Assembly (NCBI RefSeq): GCF_003586285.1
Contig: NZ_QUBR01000001.1
Location: 1,605,373-1,669,372 of the forward strand
Direction: 5' to 3'
From: Aeromicrobium endophyticum
GTDB lineage: Bacteria > Actinomycetota > Actinomycetes > Propionibacteriales > Nocardioidaceae
Length of the DNA stretch: 64,000 nt
The position numbers were made by a program, and so were the translations under genes. Shown here piece by piece: positions 28,050-36,086 of this stretch. Within the stretch, counting starts at the first letter, position 1, and each line of letters opens with the position of its first letter. The notes below the pieces were generated by a model that was not told the DNA's origin, did not search any database, and worked only from the letters and a program-made list of their open reading frames with translations.

Positions 28050-28436
28050 GTGTCGATCTCCCTGTTCCCGTTCGGGCTGCTGCTGGTCGGCGGCTGGCTC
28101 GTGTGGTGGGGCCTGCGACGGCGCAGGTCGCTCGGTCAGGTCCCGACCGACTGGCGCCGCGTGCAGGGCACCGTCATCGACGCCGGCGACGGCGTGGCGG
28201 TGCCCCCGCGCATCGAGTACCGCATCCCGGACGGCCGGCGGCTGCGCGTGCCCGGCCCGCTCGCGACGCCGTTCGCCGTCGGCGACGAGGTGACGGTACT
28301 GCTCGACCCGGCCGACCCCCGCCGCGCGCGTCTCGACGTGACCGAGCAGGAGGCCGTCCGCCTGGTCGCGATCCTCGTCGCCACCGGTGCGGTGCTGCTG
28401 GTCATGGGTGCCGTCCTCGCGGTGGTCCTGCTCTAG
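28050..28436 (+). CDS. DUF3592-like membrane protein
   Basis: 128 aa. One hydrophobic helix at residues 4-21, a beta-rich middle domain (RVQGTVIDAGDGV ... EYRIPDGRRLRV ... VGDEVTVLLDPADPRRARL) and a second helix at about 106-127. This is the layout of DUF3592 proteins, whose role is unknown. GTG 28050 has TAGGCT 6 nt upstream. It is inserted between purB and purC, which both have their own signals. Confidence 0.75.
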   Translation: MSISLFPFGLLLVGGWLVWWGLRRRRSLGQVPTDWRRVQGTVIDAGDGVAVPPRIEYRIPDGRRLRVPGPLATPFAVGDEVTVLLDPADPRRARLDVTEQEAVRLVAILVATGAVLLVMGAVLAVVLL

Positions 28437-28445
28437 GCTGTCGGC

Positions 28446-29351
28446 GTGCCACTCGACATCCCCGGAGCCACCCACCTGCACTCGGGCAAGGTCCGCGACC
28501 TCTACGAGCTTGCCCCTTCGACAGGCTCAGGGGGCGAGGCGACAGGCTCAGGGGGCGAGCACCTGCTGATGGTGGCGTCCGACCGCATCTCCGCCTTCGA
28601 CTTCATCCTCGAGCCGGGCATCCCCGACAAGGGCGAGATCCTGACGCGCATGTCGCTGTGGTGGTTCGACCAGCTGGCCGACCTCGTGCCCAACCACGTC
28701 GTCTCGACGACCGTGCCCGACGCCGTGCGCGGCCGCGCGCTCGTGGTCGAGAAGCTCGAGATGTTCCCCGTCGAGTGCGTCGCCCGCGGCTACCTCACGG
28801 GGTCGGGGCTGCTCGACTACCAGGCGACCGGTGAGGTCTGCGGCGTCCCGCTGCCGGCCGGTCTGGTCGACGGCGACCGACTGCCCGCGCCGATCTTCAC
28901 GCCCGCCACCAAGGCCGAGCTCGGCGAGCACGACGAGAACGTCTCGTTCGACCACGTCGTCGAGGCGATCGGCACCGAGTCCGCCGAGGCCCTGCGCGAC
29001 CTGACGCTGCGCATCTACTCGCGCGCCGAGCAGGTAGCCCGCGAGCGGGGCATCATCCTGGCCGACACCAAGCTCGAGTTCGGCGCCCGCGCCGACGGGA
29101 CGATCGTGCTGGCCGACGAGGTGCTGACCCCCGACTCGTCCCGCTTCTGGCCGGCCGACGACTACGCCCCGGGGCGTCCCACCCCGCCGTCGTTCGACAA
29201 GCAGTTCGTGCGCAACTGGCTGCTCTCGGCCGAGAGTGGCTGGGACCGCGCGAGCAACACGCAGCCGCCGGCGCTGCCCGCCGAGATCGTCGCCAGCACC
29301 CGCGAGCGCTACGTCCAGGCCTACGAGCGCCTGACCGGCGAGATCTTCTGA
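28446..29351 (+). CDS. purC: SAICAR synthetase with REP-like insertion
   Basis: 301 aa. It joins aspartate to CAIR using ATP. Core blocks [46 protein letters not shown] and LADTKLEFG are intact. Between YEL and LLMVASD, where most PurC have a few residues, this one has [16 protein letters not shown] (residues 24-39), encoded by a 21-bp tandem repeat that looks like an extragenic palindrome. The frame is kept and the rest is normal, so the enzyme is probably active with an extra loop at the ATP-binding lobe. GTG 28446 has TAGGCT 6 nt upstream. Confidence 0.95.
   Translation: MPLDIPGATHLHSGKVRDLYELAPSTGSGGEATGSGGEHLLMVASDRISAFDFILEPGIPDKGEILTRMSLWWFDQLADLVPNHVVSTTVPDAVRGRALVVEKLEMFPVECVARGYLTGSGLLDYQATGEVCGVPLPAGLVDGDRLPAPIFTPATKAELGEHDENVSFDHVVEAIGTESAEALRDLTLRIYSRAEQVARERGIILADTKLEFGARADGTIVLADEVLTPDSSRFWPADDYAPGRPTPPSFDKQFVRNWLLSAESGWDRASNTQPPALPAEIVASTRERYVQAYERLTGEIF
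28512..28560 (+). repeat. REP-like tandem repeat inside purC
   Basis: gcccc-ttcgacaggctcagg-gggc is an imperfect palindrome of the type dispersed between genes in many bacteria. Two 21-bp units (28519-28539 and 28540-28560) beginning CGACAGGCTCAGGGGGCGAG differ only in the last base. In another frame it reads the RQAQG motif known from translated REP elements. It is a multiple of three and carries no stop in the purC frame. Confidence 0.8.
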
Positions 29352-29392
29352 CACTGGGCCGAGCCCCGATGTGACTCACCAGTAGTCTGGAG

Positions 29393-29420
29393 AGACCGTC
29401 GTCACACCTGAGGAGTCGAA
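29393..29420 (+). promoter_or_regulatory. Promoter and Shine-Dalgarno of acyl-CoA ligase gene
   Basis: TAGTCT at 29393-29398 is a -10, so transcription starts near 29405. GAGGAG stands 5-6 nt before GTG 29421. This is one of the few single-gene units here with a leader. Confidence 0.55.
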
Positions 29421-30977
29421 GTGGCCAATCTTGCCGCCCTGCTGGAGAACTCGGTCGAGAAGTTCGCCGACCGCACCGCGATCGTCTTCGGCGACACGCG
29501 GCTGACCTACGCCCAGGTCGACGCTGCCGCGAACCAGGTGGCCAACCTGCTGGTCGCCCGCGGCATCCAGCCCGGCGACAAGGTCGCGCTGTCGTGCCCG
29601 AACCTGCCCTACTTCACGATCGTCTACTACGGCATCCTCAAGGCCGGCGGCACCGTCGTGCCCCTCAACGTCCTGCTCAAGCCGCGCGAGGTGGCCTACC
29701 ACCTGGCCGACTCCGACGCGAAGGCCTACTTCGCCTTCGAGGGCACGCCCGACCTGCCGATCGGCGAGAACGCGTGGGAGGGCTTCGAGGCCACCGACAC
29801 CTGCTCCGAGTTCTTCCTGATCCGCATGGATGCCAAGTGGCCCGCGCCGATCAGCCCGCCGGAGTACTTCGCACCGCTGGTCGCCGAGCAGCCCACGACG
29901 TTCGAGACGGTCGAGGTCGACGACGACGACACCGCGGTCATCCTCTACACGTCCGGCACGACGGGCCAGCCCAAGGGTGCCGAGCTTCGCCACCGCAACA
30001 TGCGCGACAACGCGCTGGCCGGCACCGACCTGTTCGGCGCCGACGAGACCAACCCCGACACGTACCTGTGCGTGCTGCCCCTGTTCCACTCGTTCGGCCA
30101 GACCTGCATCCAGAACGGCGCCTTCGCGTTCGGCGGAACGATCGTGATGCTGCCGCGCTTCGAGGCCAAGGCCGCGCTCGACCTGATGATCGCCAACGAG
30201 GTGTCGTACTTCGCCGGCGTCCCGACGATGTACTGGGGACTGCTCGCGGCCCTCGACGAGAGCGTCGACGTCAAGACCCTGGCGGCCAACCTCCGCGTGG
30301 CCGCGGCGGGCGGCTCGGCGCTGCCGGGCGAGATCCACAAGCAGTTCAAGGAGCGGTTCGGCGTCACGATCCTCGAGGGCTACGGCCTCTCGGAGACCTC
30401 CCCGGTCGCCTCGTTCAGCGTGTTCGGGCAGGAGCCGCGCGTCGGCTCGATCGGCAAGCCGATCCCCGGCGTCGAGATGAAGCTCATCAACGACGACTGG
30501 AGCGACGTCGAGCCCGGCCCCGATGCCGTCGGCGAGATCGCGATCAAGGGCCACAACGTCATGAAGGGCTACTACGACCGCCCCGAGGCCACGGCCGAGG
30601 CGATCCACGACGGCTGGTTCCGCTCGGGCGACCTGGCCAAGATCGACGACGACGGCTTCTACTACATCGTCGACCGCAGCAAGGACATGATCATCCGCGG
30701 CGGCTACAACGTCTACCCGCGCGAGATCGAGGAAGTTCTCATGACGCACCCGGCGGTCTCGCTGGTCGCGGTCATCGGCGTCCCCAACGACCAGCACGGC
30801 GAGGAGATCAAGGCCGTCGTGGTCAAGAACGCCGGCCACGACGACGTCACCGAGGCCGACCTCGTCGCCTGGGGCAAGGAGCAGCTCGCGGCCTACAAGT
30901 ACCCCCGCATGATCCAGTTCATGGACGAGCTGCCCATGACCTCGACCGGCAAGATCCTCAAGCGCGAGCTCTCCTAG
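29421..30977 (+). CDS. Fatty acid-CoA ligase (AMP-forming)
   Basis: 518 aa ANL-superfamily enzyme that activates a carboxylic acid through an acyl-AMP to the CoA thioester. The P-loop [16 protein letters not shown], the adenine-binding YGLSET, the [22 protein letters not shown] hinge and the catalytic lysine in [10 protein letters not shown] are present. Length and [10 protein letters not shown] suggest a medium- or long-chain ligase rather than acetyl-CoA synthetase. GTG 29421 follows GAGGAG. It interrupts purC and purS. Confidence 0.88.
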   Translation: MANLAALLENSVEKFADRTAIVFGDTRLTYAQVDAAANQVANLLVARGIQPGDKVALSCPNLPYFTIVYYGILKAGGTVVPLNVLLKPREVAYHLADSDAKAYFAFEGTPDLPIGENAWEGFEATDTCSEFFLIRMDAKWPAPISPPEYFAPLVAEQPTTFETVEVDDDDTAVILYTSGTTGQPKGAELRHRNMRDNALAGTDLFGADETNPDTYLCVLPLFHSFGQTCIQNGAFAFGGTIVMLPRFEAKAALDLMIANEVSYFAGVPTMYWGLLAALDESVDVKTLAANLRVAAAGGSALPGEIHKQFKERFGVTILEGYGLSETSPVASFSVFGQEPRVGSIGKPIPGVEMKLINDDWSDVEPGPDAVGEIAIKGHNVMKGYYDRPEATAEAIHDGWFRSGDLAKIDDDGFYYIVDRSKDMIIRGGYNVYPREIEEVLMTHPAVSLVAVIGVPNDQHGEEIKAVVVKNAGHDDVTEADLVAWGKEQLAAYKYPRMIQFMDELPMTSTGKILKRELS

Positions 30978-31011
30978 GCCGAAGGCCACGAGAGCGGCTG
31001 AGGAGCGGGTC

Positions 31012-31077
31012 ATGGCCCCTCGAGGAGCGTTCGAGAGGCTGGCGACTCACGAGTCGCCAGCCTCGTCGAGGGGCCAT
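31012..31077. repeat. Two-tier palindrome between ligase and purS
   Basis: Outer arms 31012-31023 (atggcccctcga) and 31066-31077 pair over 12 bp; inside them 31035-31048 and 31051-31064 pair over 14 bp (gaggctggcgactc). The whole can form a branched stem of about 66 nt. It lies in the 177-bp gap and probably terminates the ligase transcript; the architecture is also that of an extragenic repeat. Confidence 0.75.
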
Positions 31078-31154
31078 AACCCTCTCGTCAGCGTTCGCGA
31101 CTCTCTCGCCGAGGGACGGTAAGTCTCTCGTCGGCGGTCCAGTAGGCTTGCGGC

Positions 31155-31397
31155 ATGCCCCGCGTCATCGTCGATGTCATGCCGAAGCCCGAGATCCTCG
31201 ACCCGCAGGGCAAGGCCGTCCACGGCGCCCTGCCGCGCCTCGGCTTCAACGCCGTCACCGACGTCCGTCAGGGCAAGCGGTTCGAGCTCGAGGTCGATTC
31301 GGCCGACGAGGCGACGCTCGCCGAGGTGCACCAGCTGGCCGAGACGCTGCTGTCGAACCCTGTGATCGAGGACTACTCCGTGCGGGTGGACGCCTGA
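31155..31397 (+). CDS. purS: FGAM synthase subunit PurS
   Basis: 80 aa, the small subunit that bridges PurL and PurQ and channels ammonia. [30 protein letters not shown] and NPVIEDYSV are family hallmarks. ATG 31155 has TAGGCT 6 nt upstream. Its stop overlaps the purQ start (ATGA). Confidence 0.97.
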   Translation: MPRVIVDVMPKPEILDPQGKAVHGALPRLGFNAVTDVRQGKRFELEVDSADEATLAEVHQLAETLLSNPVIEDYSVRVDA

Positions 31398-32071
31398 TGA
31401 AGATCGGCGTCGTCACGTTCCCGGGTTCGCTCGACGACGTCGACGCGCAGCGGGCGGTCCGCATCGCCGGGGGTGAGCCGGTCGCGCTGTGGCACGGCGA
31501 CCACGACCTCAAGGGCGTCGACGCCGTCGTCCTGCCGGGTGGCTTCTCGTACGGCGACTACCTGCGCTGCGGCGCGATCGCCCGCTTCGCCCCGGTCATG
31601 ACCGAGGTCGTGGCCGCGGCCCACGGCGGCATGCCGGTGCTGGGCATCTGCAACGGCTTCCAGATCCTGTGCGAGTCGCACCTGCTGCCCGGCGCGCTGA
31701 TCCGCAACGACCACCGCACCTTCATCTGCCGCGACCAGGTGCTCCAGGTCGAGAACACGTCGACGGCGTGGACGTCGGACTACGCCGAGGGCCAGCAGAT
31801 CACGGTGCCGCTCAAGAACGGCGAGGGCGGCTTCGTCGCCGACGCCGCCACGCTCGACCGCATCGAGGGCGAGGGGCAGGTCGTCTTCCGCTACGTCGAC
31901 GTCAACCCCAACGGCTCGCTGCGCGACATCGCGGGCATCACCAACGAGCGCGGCAACGTCGTGGGCCTCATGCCCCACCCCGAGCACGCCGTCGAGGACC
32001 TCACCGGTCCTGGCACCGACGGCCTCGGCCTCTTCACGTCGGCCCTGACCTCCCTGCTCGCGAGGTCCTGA
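31397..32071 (+). CDS. purQ: FGAM synthase glutaminase subunit PurQ
   Basis: 224 aa class I glutamine amidotransferase supplying ammonia to PurL. Nucleophile Cys85 in [10 protein letters not shown], the oxyanion [12 protein letters not shown] and the His/Glu pair in MPHPEHAVE are intact. ATG 31397 overlaps purS. Its partner purL is 12.7 kb further on, not adjacent as in many relatives. Confidence 0.98.
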   Translation: MKIGVVTFPGSLDDVDAQRAVRIAGGEPVALWHGDHDLKGVDAVVLPGGFSYGDYLRCGAIARFAPVMTEVVAAAHGGMPVLGICNGFQILCESHLLPGALIRNDHRTFICRDQVLQVENTSTAWTSDYAEGQQITVPLKNGEGGFVADAATLDRIEGEGQVVFRYVDVNPNGSLRDIAGITNERGNVVGLMPHPEHAVEDLTGPGTDGLGLFTSALTSLLARS

Positions 32072-32092
32072 GCCGTTCGGCGGCACCTCGGG

Positions 32093-32143
32093 GCGGTGCG
32101 CCAGCGTCCAGCGCGACGCCTGAGGTGGACGCCTGCGCACCGC
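32093..32143 (+). terminator. Hairpin after purQ
   Basis: gcggtgcgccagcgtcc (32093-32109) pairs with 32127-32143 at 15 of 17 positions, loop 17 nt. It starts 22 bp after the purQ stop and separates purSQ from the next small gene. Confidence 0.65.
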
Positions 32144-32171
32144 TCTCGGGGATGGCTGGGAGGATGGGGGC

Positions 32172-32390
32172 ATGGATCTTCCCGTCGCCGTCTCCGTCCT
32201 GCTGATCGTCGCCGGAGTCTGGAACTTCGTCGTGTGGCCCCAGTTCCTGCGCCGGGTGGTCAAGGACCCGCGGGCGCGCGACGAGGCCGGCAAGGCCACG
32301 GCGTTCCTGACGGTGCACGTCGTGCTGGTGGCCGTCTCGCTGACGCTGGGCCTGGCGACCGGCGTCGTGGGAATCGCCGCCCTGCTCTGA
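32172..32390 (+). CDS. Small two-helix membrane protein, unknown
   Basis: 72 aa. Hydrophobic helix at residues 5-22, a basic loop FLRRVVKDPRARDEAGKAT, then a second helix at about 45-70. I cannot name the family; similar small proteins beside a short GNAT occur in related genomes. ATG 32172 has GAGGAT 6 nt ahead, a weak form of the leaderless promoter. Likely real from its hydrophobic pattern and neat spacing. Confidence 0.6.
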   Translation: MDLPVAVSVLLIVAGVWNFVVWPQFLRRVVKDPRARDEAGKATAFLTVHVVLVAVSLTLGLATGVVGIAALL

Positions 32391-32404
32391 GCGTTGCACC
32401 CGGC

Positions 32405-32683
32405 ATGACCAACACCGTGACCCACCACGTCGAGAAGCAGCGCTATGAGATCCACGTCGACGGTGTCTTCGCCGGCCTCACCCAGGCGCTCGAGGACGGC
32501 GAGGTCGTCACGATGCCGCACACCAAGATCTTCGACGAGTTCGAGGGCCAGGGCCTGGCGAGCCAGCTCGTCACCGGGGCGCTCGACGACATCCGCTCCC
32601 GTGGCAAGAAGATCGTGGCCGAGTGCCCCTACGTGGCGCAGTTCGTGGTCAAGCACCCCGAGTACGCCGACCTGCTCGCCTGA
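32405..32683 (+). CDS. Small GNAT-like acetyltransferase (NATD1 type)
   Basis: 92 aa. A minimal GNAT with acetyl-CoA loop EFEGQGLASQLV (45-56) and the ECPYVAQFVVKHPEYADL C-terminus that marks the YjdJ/NATD1 group of short N-acetyltransferases. The substrate is unknown. ATG 32405 lies 14 bp after the previous stop and has no promoter of its own, so it is probably co-transcribed with the membrane protein. Confidence 0.85.
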   Translation: MTNTVTHHVEKQRYEIHVDGVFAGLTQALEDGEVVTMPHTKIFDEFEGQGLASQLVTGALDDIRSRGKKIVAECPYVAQFVVKHPEYADLLA

Positions 32684-32747
32684 GCGAGCCGGTCGCCTGA
32701 GTCCCGGGTCACAGCCCGACGAATCGTCCGGCTGGGCACCCGACTGG

Positions 32748-32848
32748 TAGTCTGAGAACACGTGAACGCGCAATTCTGCGCTGTTCCGGCCCGACGAAGT
32801 AGCGCGATCCCGCGTGAAATGGTTTAGCGGGCATCGTCCCGAACGTCT
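32748..32848 (+). promoter_or_regulatory. Promoter and ~90-nt leader of DEAD-box helicase
   Basis: TAGTCT at 32748-32753 is a -10; transcription would begin near 32760, leaving a leader of about 90 nt, the longest in the window. It can fold gatcccgc with gcgggcatc around 32806-32835, and a second AT-richer segment (gaaatggttta) lies in the loop. Long structured leaders are usual for cold-inducible RNA helicases. Confidence 0.5.
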
Positions 32849-34258
32849 GTGAGTTCCTTGAATCAGCCTGACGGCAGCGCTGTGCTGCCCACCTTCTCCA
32901 CCCTTTCCCTTCCCCAGCCGATCGTCACGGCGCTCGCGCGCCAGGAGATCGTCAACCCGAGCCCCGTCCAGATGGCCGTCATCCCCGACGCCCTGGCCGG
33001 CAAGAACGTCCTCGGCCGCGCCCGCACGGGTTCGGGCAAGACCTTGGCCTTCGGCCTGCCGGTCCTGGCCCGCCTGGCCGGACGCACCAGCCGTCCGCGC
33101 GCTCCCCGCGCGCTGATCCTGCTGCCCACGCGCGAGCTGGCCACGCAGGTCCGCGCCGCGATGGAGCCGCTCGCCCAGAAGATGGGCCTGCGCCTCACGA
33201 CGGTCTACGGCGGCGTGCCGATCAACAAGCAGATCAACACGCTCAAGAACGGCGTCGACGTGGTCATCGCGACCCCCGGTCGCCTGACCGATCTGCTCGA
33301 TCGTCGCTGCATGACGCTCGACGACATCGAGATCACGGTCCTCGACGAGGCCGACCACCTGTGCGACCTCGGCTTCTACAAGCCGATCGACGCGATCCTC
33401 GCCAAGACGCCCGAGCGCAGCCAGCGGCTGCTGCTGTCGGCGACGCTCGACGGCGACGTCAACAAGCTCGTCAAGCGCCACCTGCCGCAGCACGTGCTGC
33501 ACGAGGTCGACTCCGGCGAGAGCACGGTCGAGACCATGGAGCACCACGTGCTGGTCAGCGCCGCCACCGAGAAGTCGAAGGCCGCGTTCGACCTGCTGCG
33601 CGCCAACCCGCGCAGCATCGTGTTCACCCGCACGCGTCGCGGCGCCATGCGTCTGGCCAAGCAGCTGACGCAGAACGGCATCGAGGCCGTCGACATGCAC
33701 GGCGACCTCTCGCAGCGTCACCGTGAGCGCAACCTCGAGGCGTTCAGCAGCGGCCGCGCCAGCGTCATCGTCGCCACGGACGTCGCTGCGCGCGGCATCC
33801 ACGTCGACGGCATCGGCCTGGTCGTGCACTACGACGCCCCGGCCGAGCACAAGGCCTACCAGCACCGCTCGGGCCGCACGGCTCGCGCCGGCGAGTCGGG
33901 AGCCGTCGTCACGATGACGACGCCCGAGGCGCTGCGCGACGTCATCCAGCTGCAGAACAAGGCCGGCGTCACGGCACGTCACCACGACGCCCGCACGGCA
34001 CCGTCGCCCATGACGGTCGACGCGCTGTCGGGCGCCGGCACCGAGGCGCCGCACGCCTCGAGCGTCCGCCAGGGTGCACGCTCAGGTGGCGGCAACGGCG
34101 GCGGCAACCGTGGCGGAGGCCGCCCCCAGGGTGGGTTCCGCGGCAACGGCGGCGGACGTCCCCAGGGCGGCGGCAACCGTGGCGGAGGCGGCGGACGTCG
34201 TCGCACCGGCGGCAGCGGCGGATCCGGCGGATCGCGCACCGTCTACTCGTCCTCGTAG
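32849..34258 (+). CDS. DEAD-box RNA helicase with RGG tail
   Basis: 469 aa. All core motifs are visible: Q-motif with PSPVQ, motif I RTGSGKT, Ia PTRELATQ, Ib TPGRLTD, II DEAD, III SAT, V TDVAARGIHV and VI HRSGRTARAGE. After about residue 410 the tail is nearly pure Gly/Arg/Asn (RGGG, RPQGG repeats), an RNA-binding low-complexity region. It unwinds RNA duplexes, likely in ribosome assembly or cold growth. GTG 32849 has no clear Shine-Dalgarno but a long leader. Followed by a terminator. Confidence 0.93.
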   Translation: MSSLNQPDGSAVLPTFSTLSLPQPIVTALARQEIVNPSPVQMAVIPDALAGKNVLGRARTGSGKTLAFGLPVLARLAGRTSRPRAPRALILLPTRELATQVRAAMEPLAQKMGLRLTTVYGGVPINKQINTLKNGVDVVIATPGRLTDLLDRRCMTLDDIEITVLDEADHLCDLGFYKPIDAILAKTPERSQRLLLSATLDGDVNKLVKRHLPQHVLHEVDSGESTVETMEHHVLVSAATEKSKAAFDLLRANPRSIVFTRTRRGAMRLAKQLTQNGIEAVDMHGDLSQRHRERNLEAFSSGRASVIVATDVAARGIHVDGIGLVVHYDAPAEHKAYQHRSGRTARAGESGAVVTMTTPEALRDVIQLQNKAGVTARHHDARTAPSPMTVDALSGAGTEAPHASSVRQGARSGGGNGGGNRGGGRPQGGFRGNGGGRPQGGGNRGGGGGRRRTGGSGGSGGSRTVYSSS

Positions 34259-34284
34259 GTCTCGCCCGAGGTCATGGACCGACG

Positions 34285-34322
34285 AACGGCACCACCCCGG
34301 TACGCCCGGGAGTGGTGCCGTT
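34285..34322 (+). terminator. Hairpin after DEAD-box helicase
   Basis: aacggcaccaccccgg (34285-34300) pairs with 34306-34322 with a single bulged A, loop 5 nt, and TT follows. It also lies downstream of the converging PH-like gene (stop at 34340), so it may serve both. Confidence 0.85.
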
Positions 34323-34339
34323 TCGTCGTTCGTGGTCGG

Positions 34340-34780
34340 TCAGGCCGGGGGAGCGGGCGGGGCCGGGGGAGCGGGAGGCGCGGGCGGTGCAGGAGGCGCG
34401 GGAGCCAGCATGGCGTCGGCCAGCGCGACGTCCTTGTGGAAGCGCTTGTGGATGTACAGCTTCTCGCCGAGCGTCGTGCACTTCCACCAGAGGCCGTGGG
34501 CCGGTCCGATGCGCGTGGCGCGCGGCAGCTCGCGCAGCACCTTGCGGGGAGTGCCCATCGTCCACTTGCCGCAGTCGAGCACGAGGATGCGCTGCGGGGT
34601 GACGACGACGGCCTCGAAGCGGTTCCAGAACACCCACAGGTAGGTCAGTGCCCCCCACCACCCGCTGATGCGCTGCCCCACCAGGACGGCCGAGACGGTC
34701 TCGCCGGGGTGGAGGTACTTCTGGGAGTTCTCGGTGATCTTGTCGCGGATCATGATGGCCATGACGGGACCGTATGACAT
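34340..34780 (-). CDS. Membrane-associated protein with APP-repeat tail
   Basis: 146 aa. The middle (YLHPGETVSAVLVGQRIS ... VVVTPQRILVLDCGKW ... LPRATRIGPAHG) resembles bacterial PH-like domains, which often start with a GE-containing strand and a TPQRILV-type strand. WWGALTYLWVFW is a possible membrane-dipping helix. The last 20 residues are (APP)n. ATG 34780 follows GGAGG. No function can be assigned. The tail is encoded by a GC-only 9-bp-like repeat prone to length change. Confidence 0.7.
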   Translation of the reverse strand: MSYGPVMAIMIRDKITENSQKYLHPGETVSAVLVGQRISGWWGALTYLWVFWNRFEAVVVTPQRILVLDCGKWTMGTPRKVLRELPRATRIGPAHGLWWKCTTLGEKLYIHKRFHKDVALADAMLAPAPPAPPAPPAPPAPPAPPA

Positions 34781-34840
34781 CGACGTCCTCCAGGTGACCT
34801 CGGCCCAGCCCTGCCCCCGTTATGGTGGATGCTGAGGGCC

Positions 34841-36058
34841 ATGCTCACCCGTGTCGGCCGACCCCGGCTAGGCCTGCTCGGTCCGGCCTTCGTCGCGGCC
34901 GTCGCGTACGTCGACCCCGGCAACGTCGCGACCAACGTGACGGCGGGATCGCGATTCGGATACACGCTGGTGTGGGTCGTCGTGATGGCCAACGTGATGG
35001 CCGTCCTGGTGCAGTACCTCTCGGCCAAGCTCGGCATGGTGACGGGCAGGTCGTTGGCGACCCACGTGGGCGAGCGGCTGCCGCGAGGTCCGCGCATCGC
35101 CTTCTGGCTGCAGGCCGAGTCGATCGCCGTGGCGACCGACCTCGCCGAGGTCGTGGGCGGCGCGATCGCGCTCAACCTGCTGTTCGACCTGCCGCTCGTG
35201 GCCGGCGCGATCATCACCGCCGGCGTCGCGATGCTGATCCTGCGCATCGGCGACCTGCGGGGCCAGAGCGCGCTCGAGCGGGTCATCATGGGATTCCTCG
35301 CGCTGATCGCGGTCGGCTTCATGGCCGGGCTGTTCATCGACCCACCGGCGGCGGGCCCCTTGGCCCACGGACTCGTCCCGACCTTCGAGGGGTCCGAGAG
35401 CGTGCTGCTCGCCTCGGGGATCATCGGCGCGACGGTCATGCCGCACGTCATCTACCTGCACTCGAGCCTGACGACCACCCGCCTGGGTGCGCGCGGGGAC
35501 GGCCACAGCGTCCGCGAGCTGTTGTCGGCCACGCGCACCGACGTGGTGCTGGCCTTGGTGCTGGCCGGCGTCCTCAACCTGTCGCTGCTCGTCGTGGCGG
35601 CCACGAGCCTCGACGGCCTGAGCGACACCGACACGCTCGAGGGCGTCCACCGCGTCGTGGGCTCCGAGCTCGGGGCGGGGGTCGCGCTGCTGTTCGCGGT
35701 GGCCCTGCTGGGCTCGGGCCTGGCGTCGACGTCGGTCGGCAGCGCGGCCGGGGCCGAGGTCATGCACGGGCTGCTGGGCATCCGGCTGCCCGTGCTGCTG
35801 CGCCGGGTCGTCACGCTGATCCCGGCCCTCGTGGTGCTGGCCCTCGGTGCCGAGCCCAGTCGGGCCCTGGTCGTGTCGCAGGTCGTCCTGTCGATCGGCA
35901 TCCCGTTCGCGCTGGTGCCGCTGATGGTGCTGACCGCTCGGCGCGACGTGATGGGTGAGCACGTCAACTCCCGTGCGACGACGGCCGCCGCGGGCGTCGT
36001 CGCCGCGATCGTGATCGCGCTCAACGTCTCGCTGCTGTGGCTGACCTTCATGGGTTGA
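34841..36058 (+). CDS. mntH: NRAMP-family Mn2+/Fe2+ transporter
   Basis: 405 aa, about eleven helices. The metal-site motifs DPGNVATN (helix 1) and MPHVIYLHS (helix 6) are intact, and the helix 2-3 segment GYTLVWVVVMANVMAVLVQYLSAKLG is diagnostic. Proton-driven uptake of Mn2+ or Fe2+. A TATGGT -10 at 34821-34826 lies 14 nt before ATG 34841, with GAGG between, so this ATG is preferred to the one at 34829, which abuts the -10. Divergent from the PH-like gene. No Fur or MntR box is obvious to me. Confidence 0.92.
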   Translation: MLTRVGRPRLGLLGPAFVAAVAYVDPGNVATNVTAGSRFGYTLVWVVVMANVMAVLVQYLSAKLGMVTGRSLATHVGERLPRGPRIAFWLQAESIAVATDLAEVVGGAIALNLLFDLPLVAGAIITAGVAMLILRIGDLRGQSALERVIMGFLALIAVGFMAGLFIDPPAAGPLAHGLVPTFEGSESVLLASGIIGATVMPHVIYLHSSLTTTRLGARGDGHSVRELLSATRTDVVLALVLAGVLNLSLLVVAATSLDGLSDTDTLEGVHRVVGSELGAGVALLFAVALLGSGLASTSVGSAAGAEVMHGLLGIRLPVLLRRVVTLIPALVVLALGAEPSRALVVSQVVLSIGIPFALVPLMVLTARRDVMGEHVNSRATTAAAGVVAAIVIALNVSLLWLTFMG

Positions 36059-36086
36059 GACTTCAACCAACGGGTACTGGTGGCAG

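Noticed and set aside
28512-28560. Sequencing error or frameshift in purC
   Set aside because: The insert is a multiple of three, its two units agree, and motifs on both sides are in frame.
34340-34410. Possible CRISPR or VNTR array
   Set aside because: Simple GC codon repeats within one gene; no spacers.
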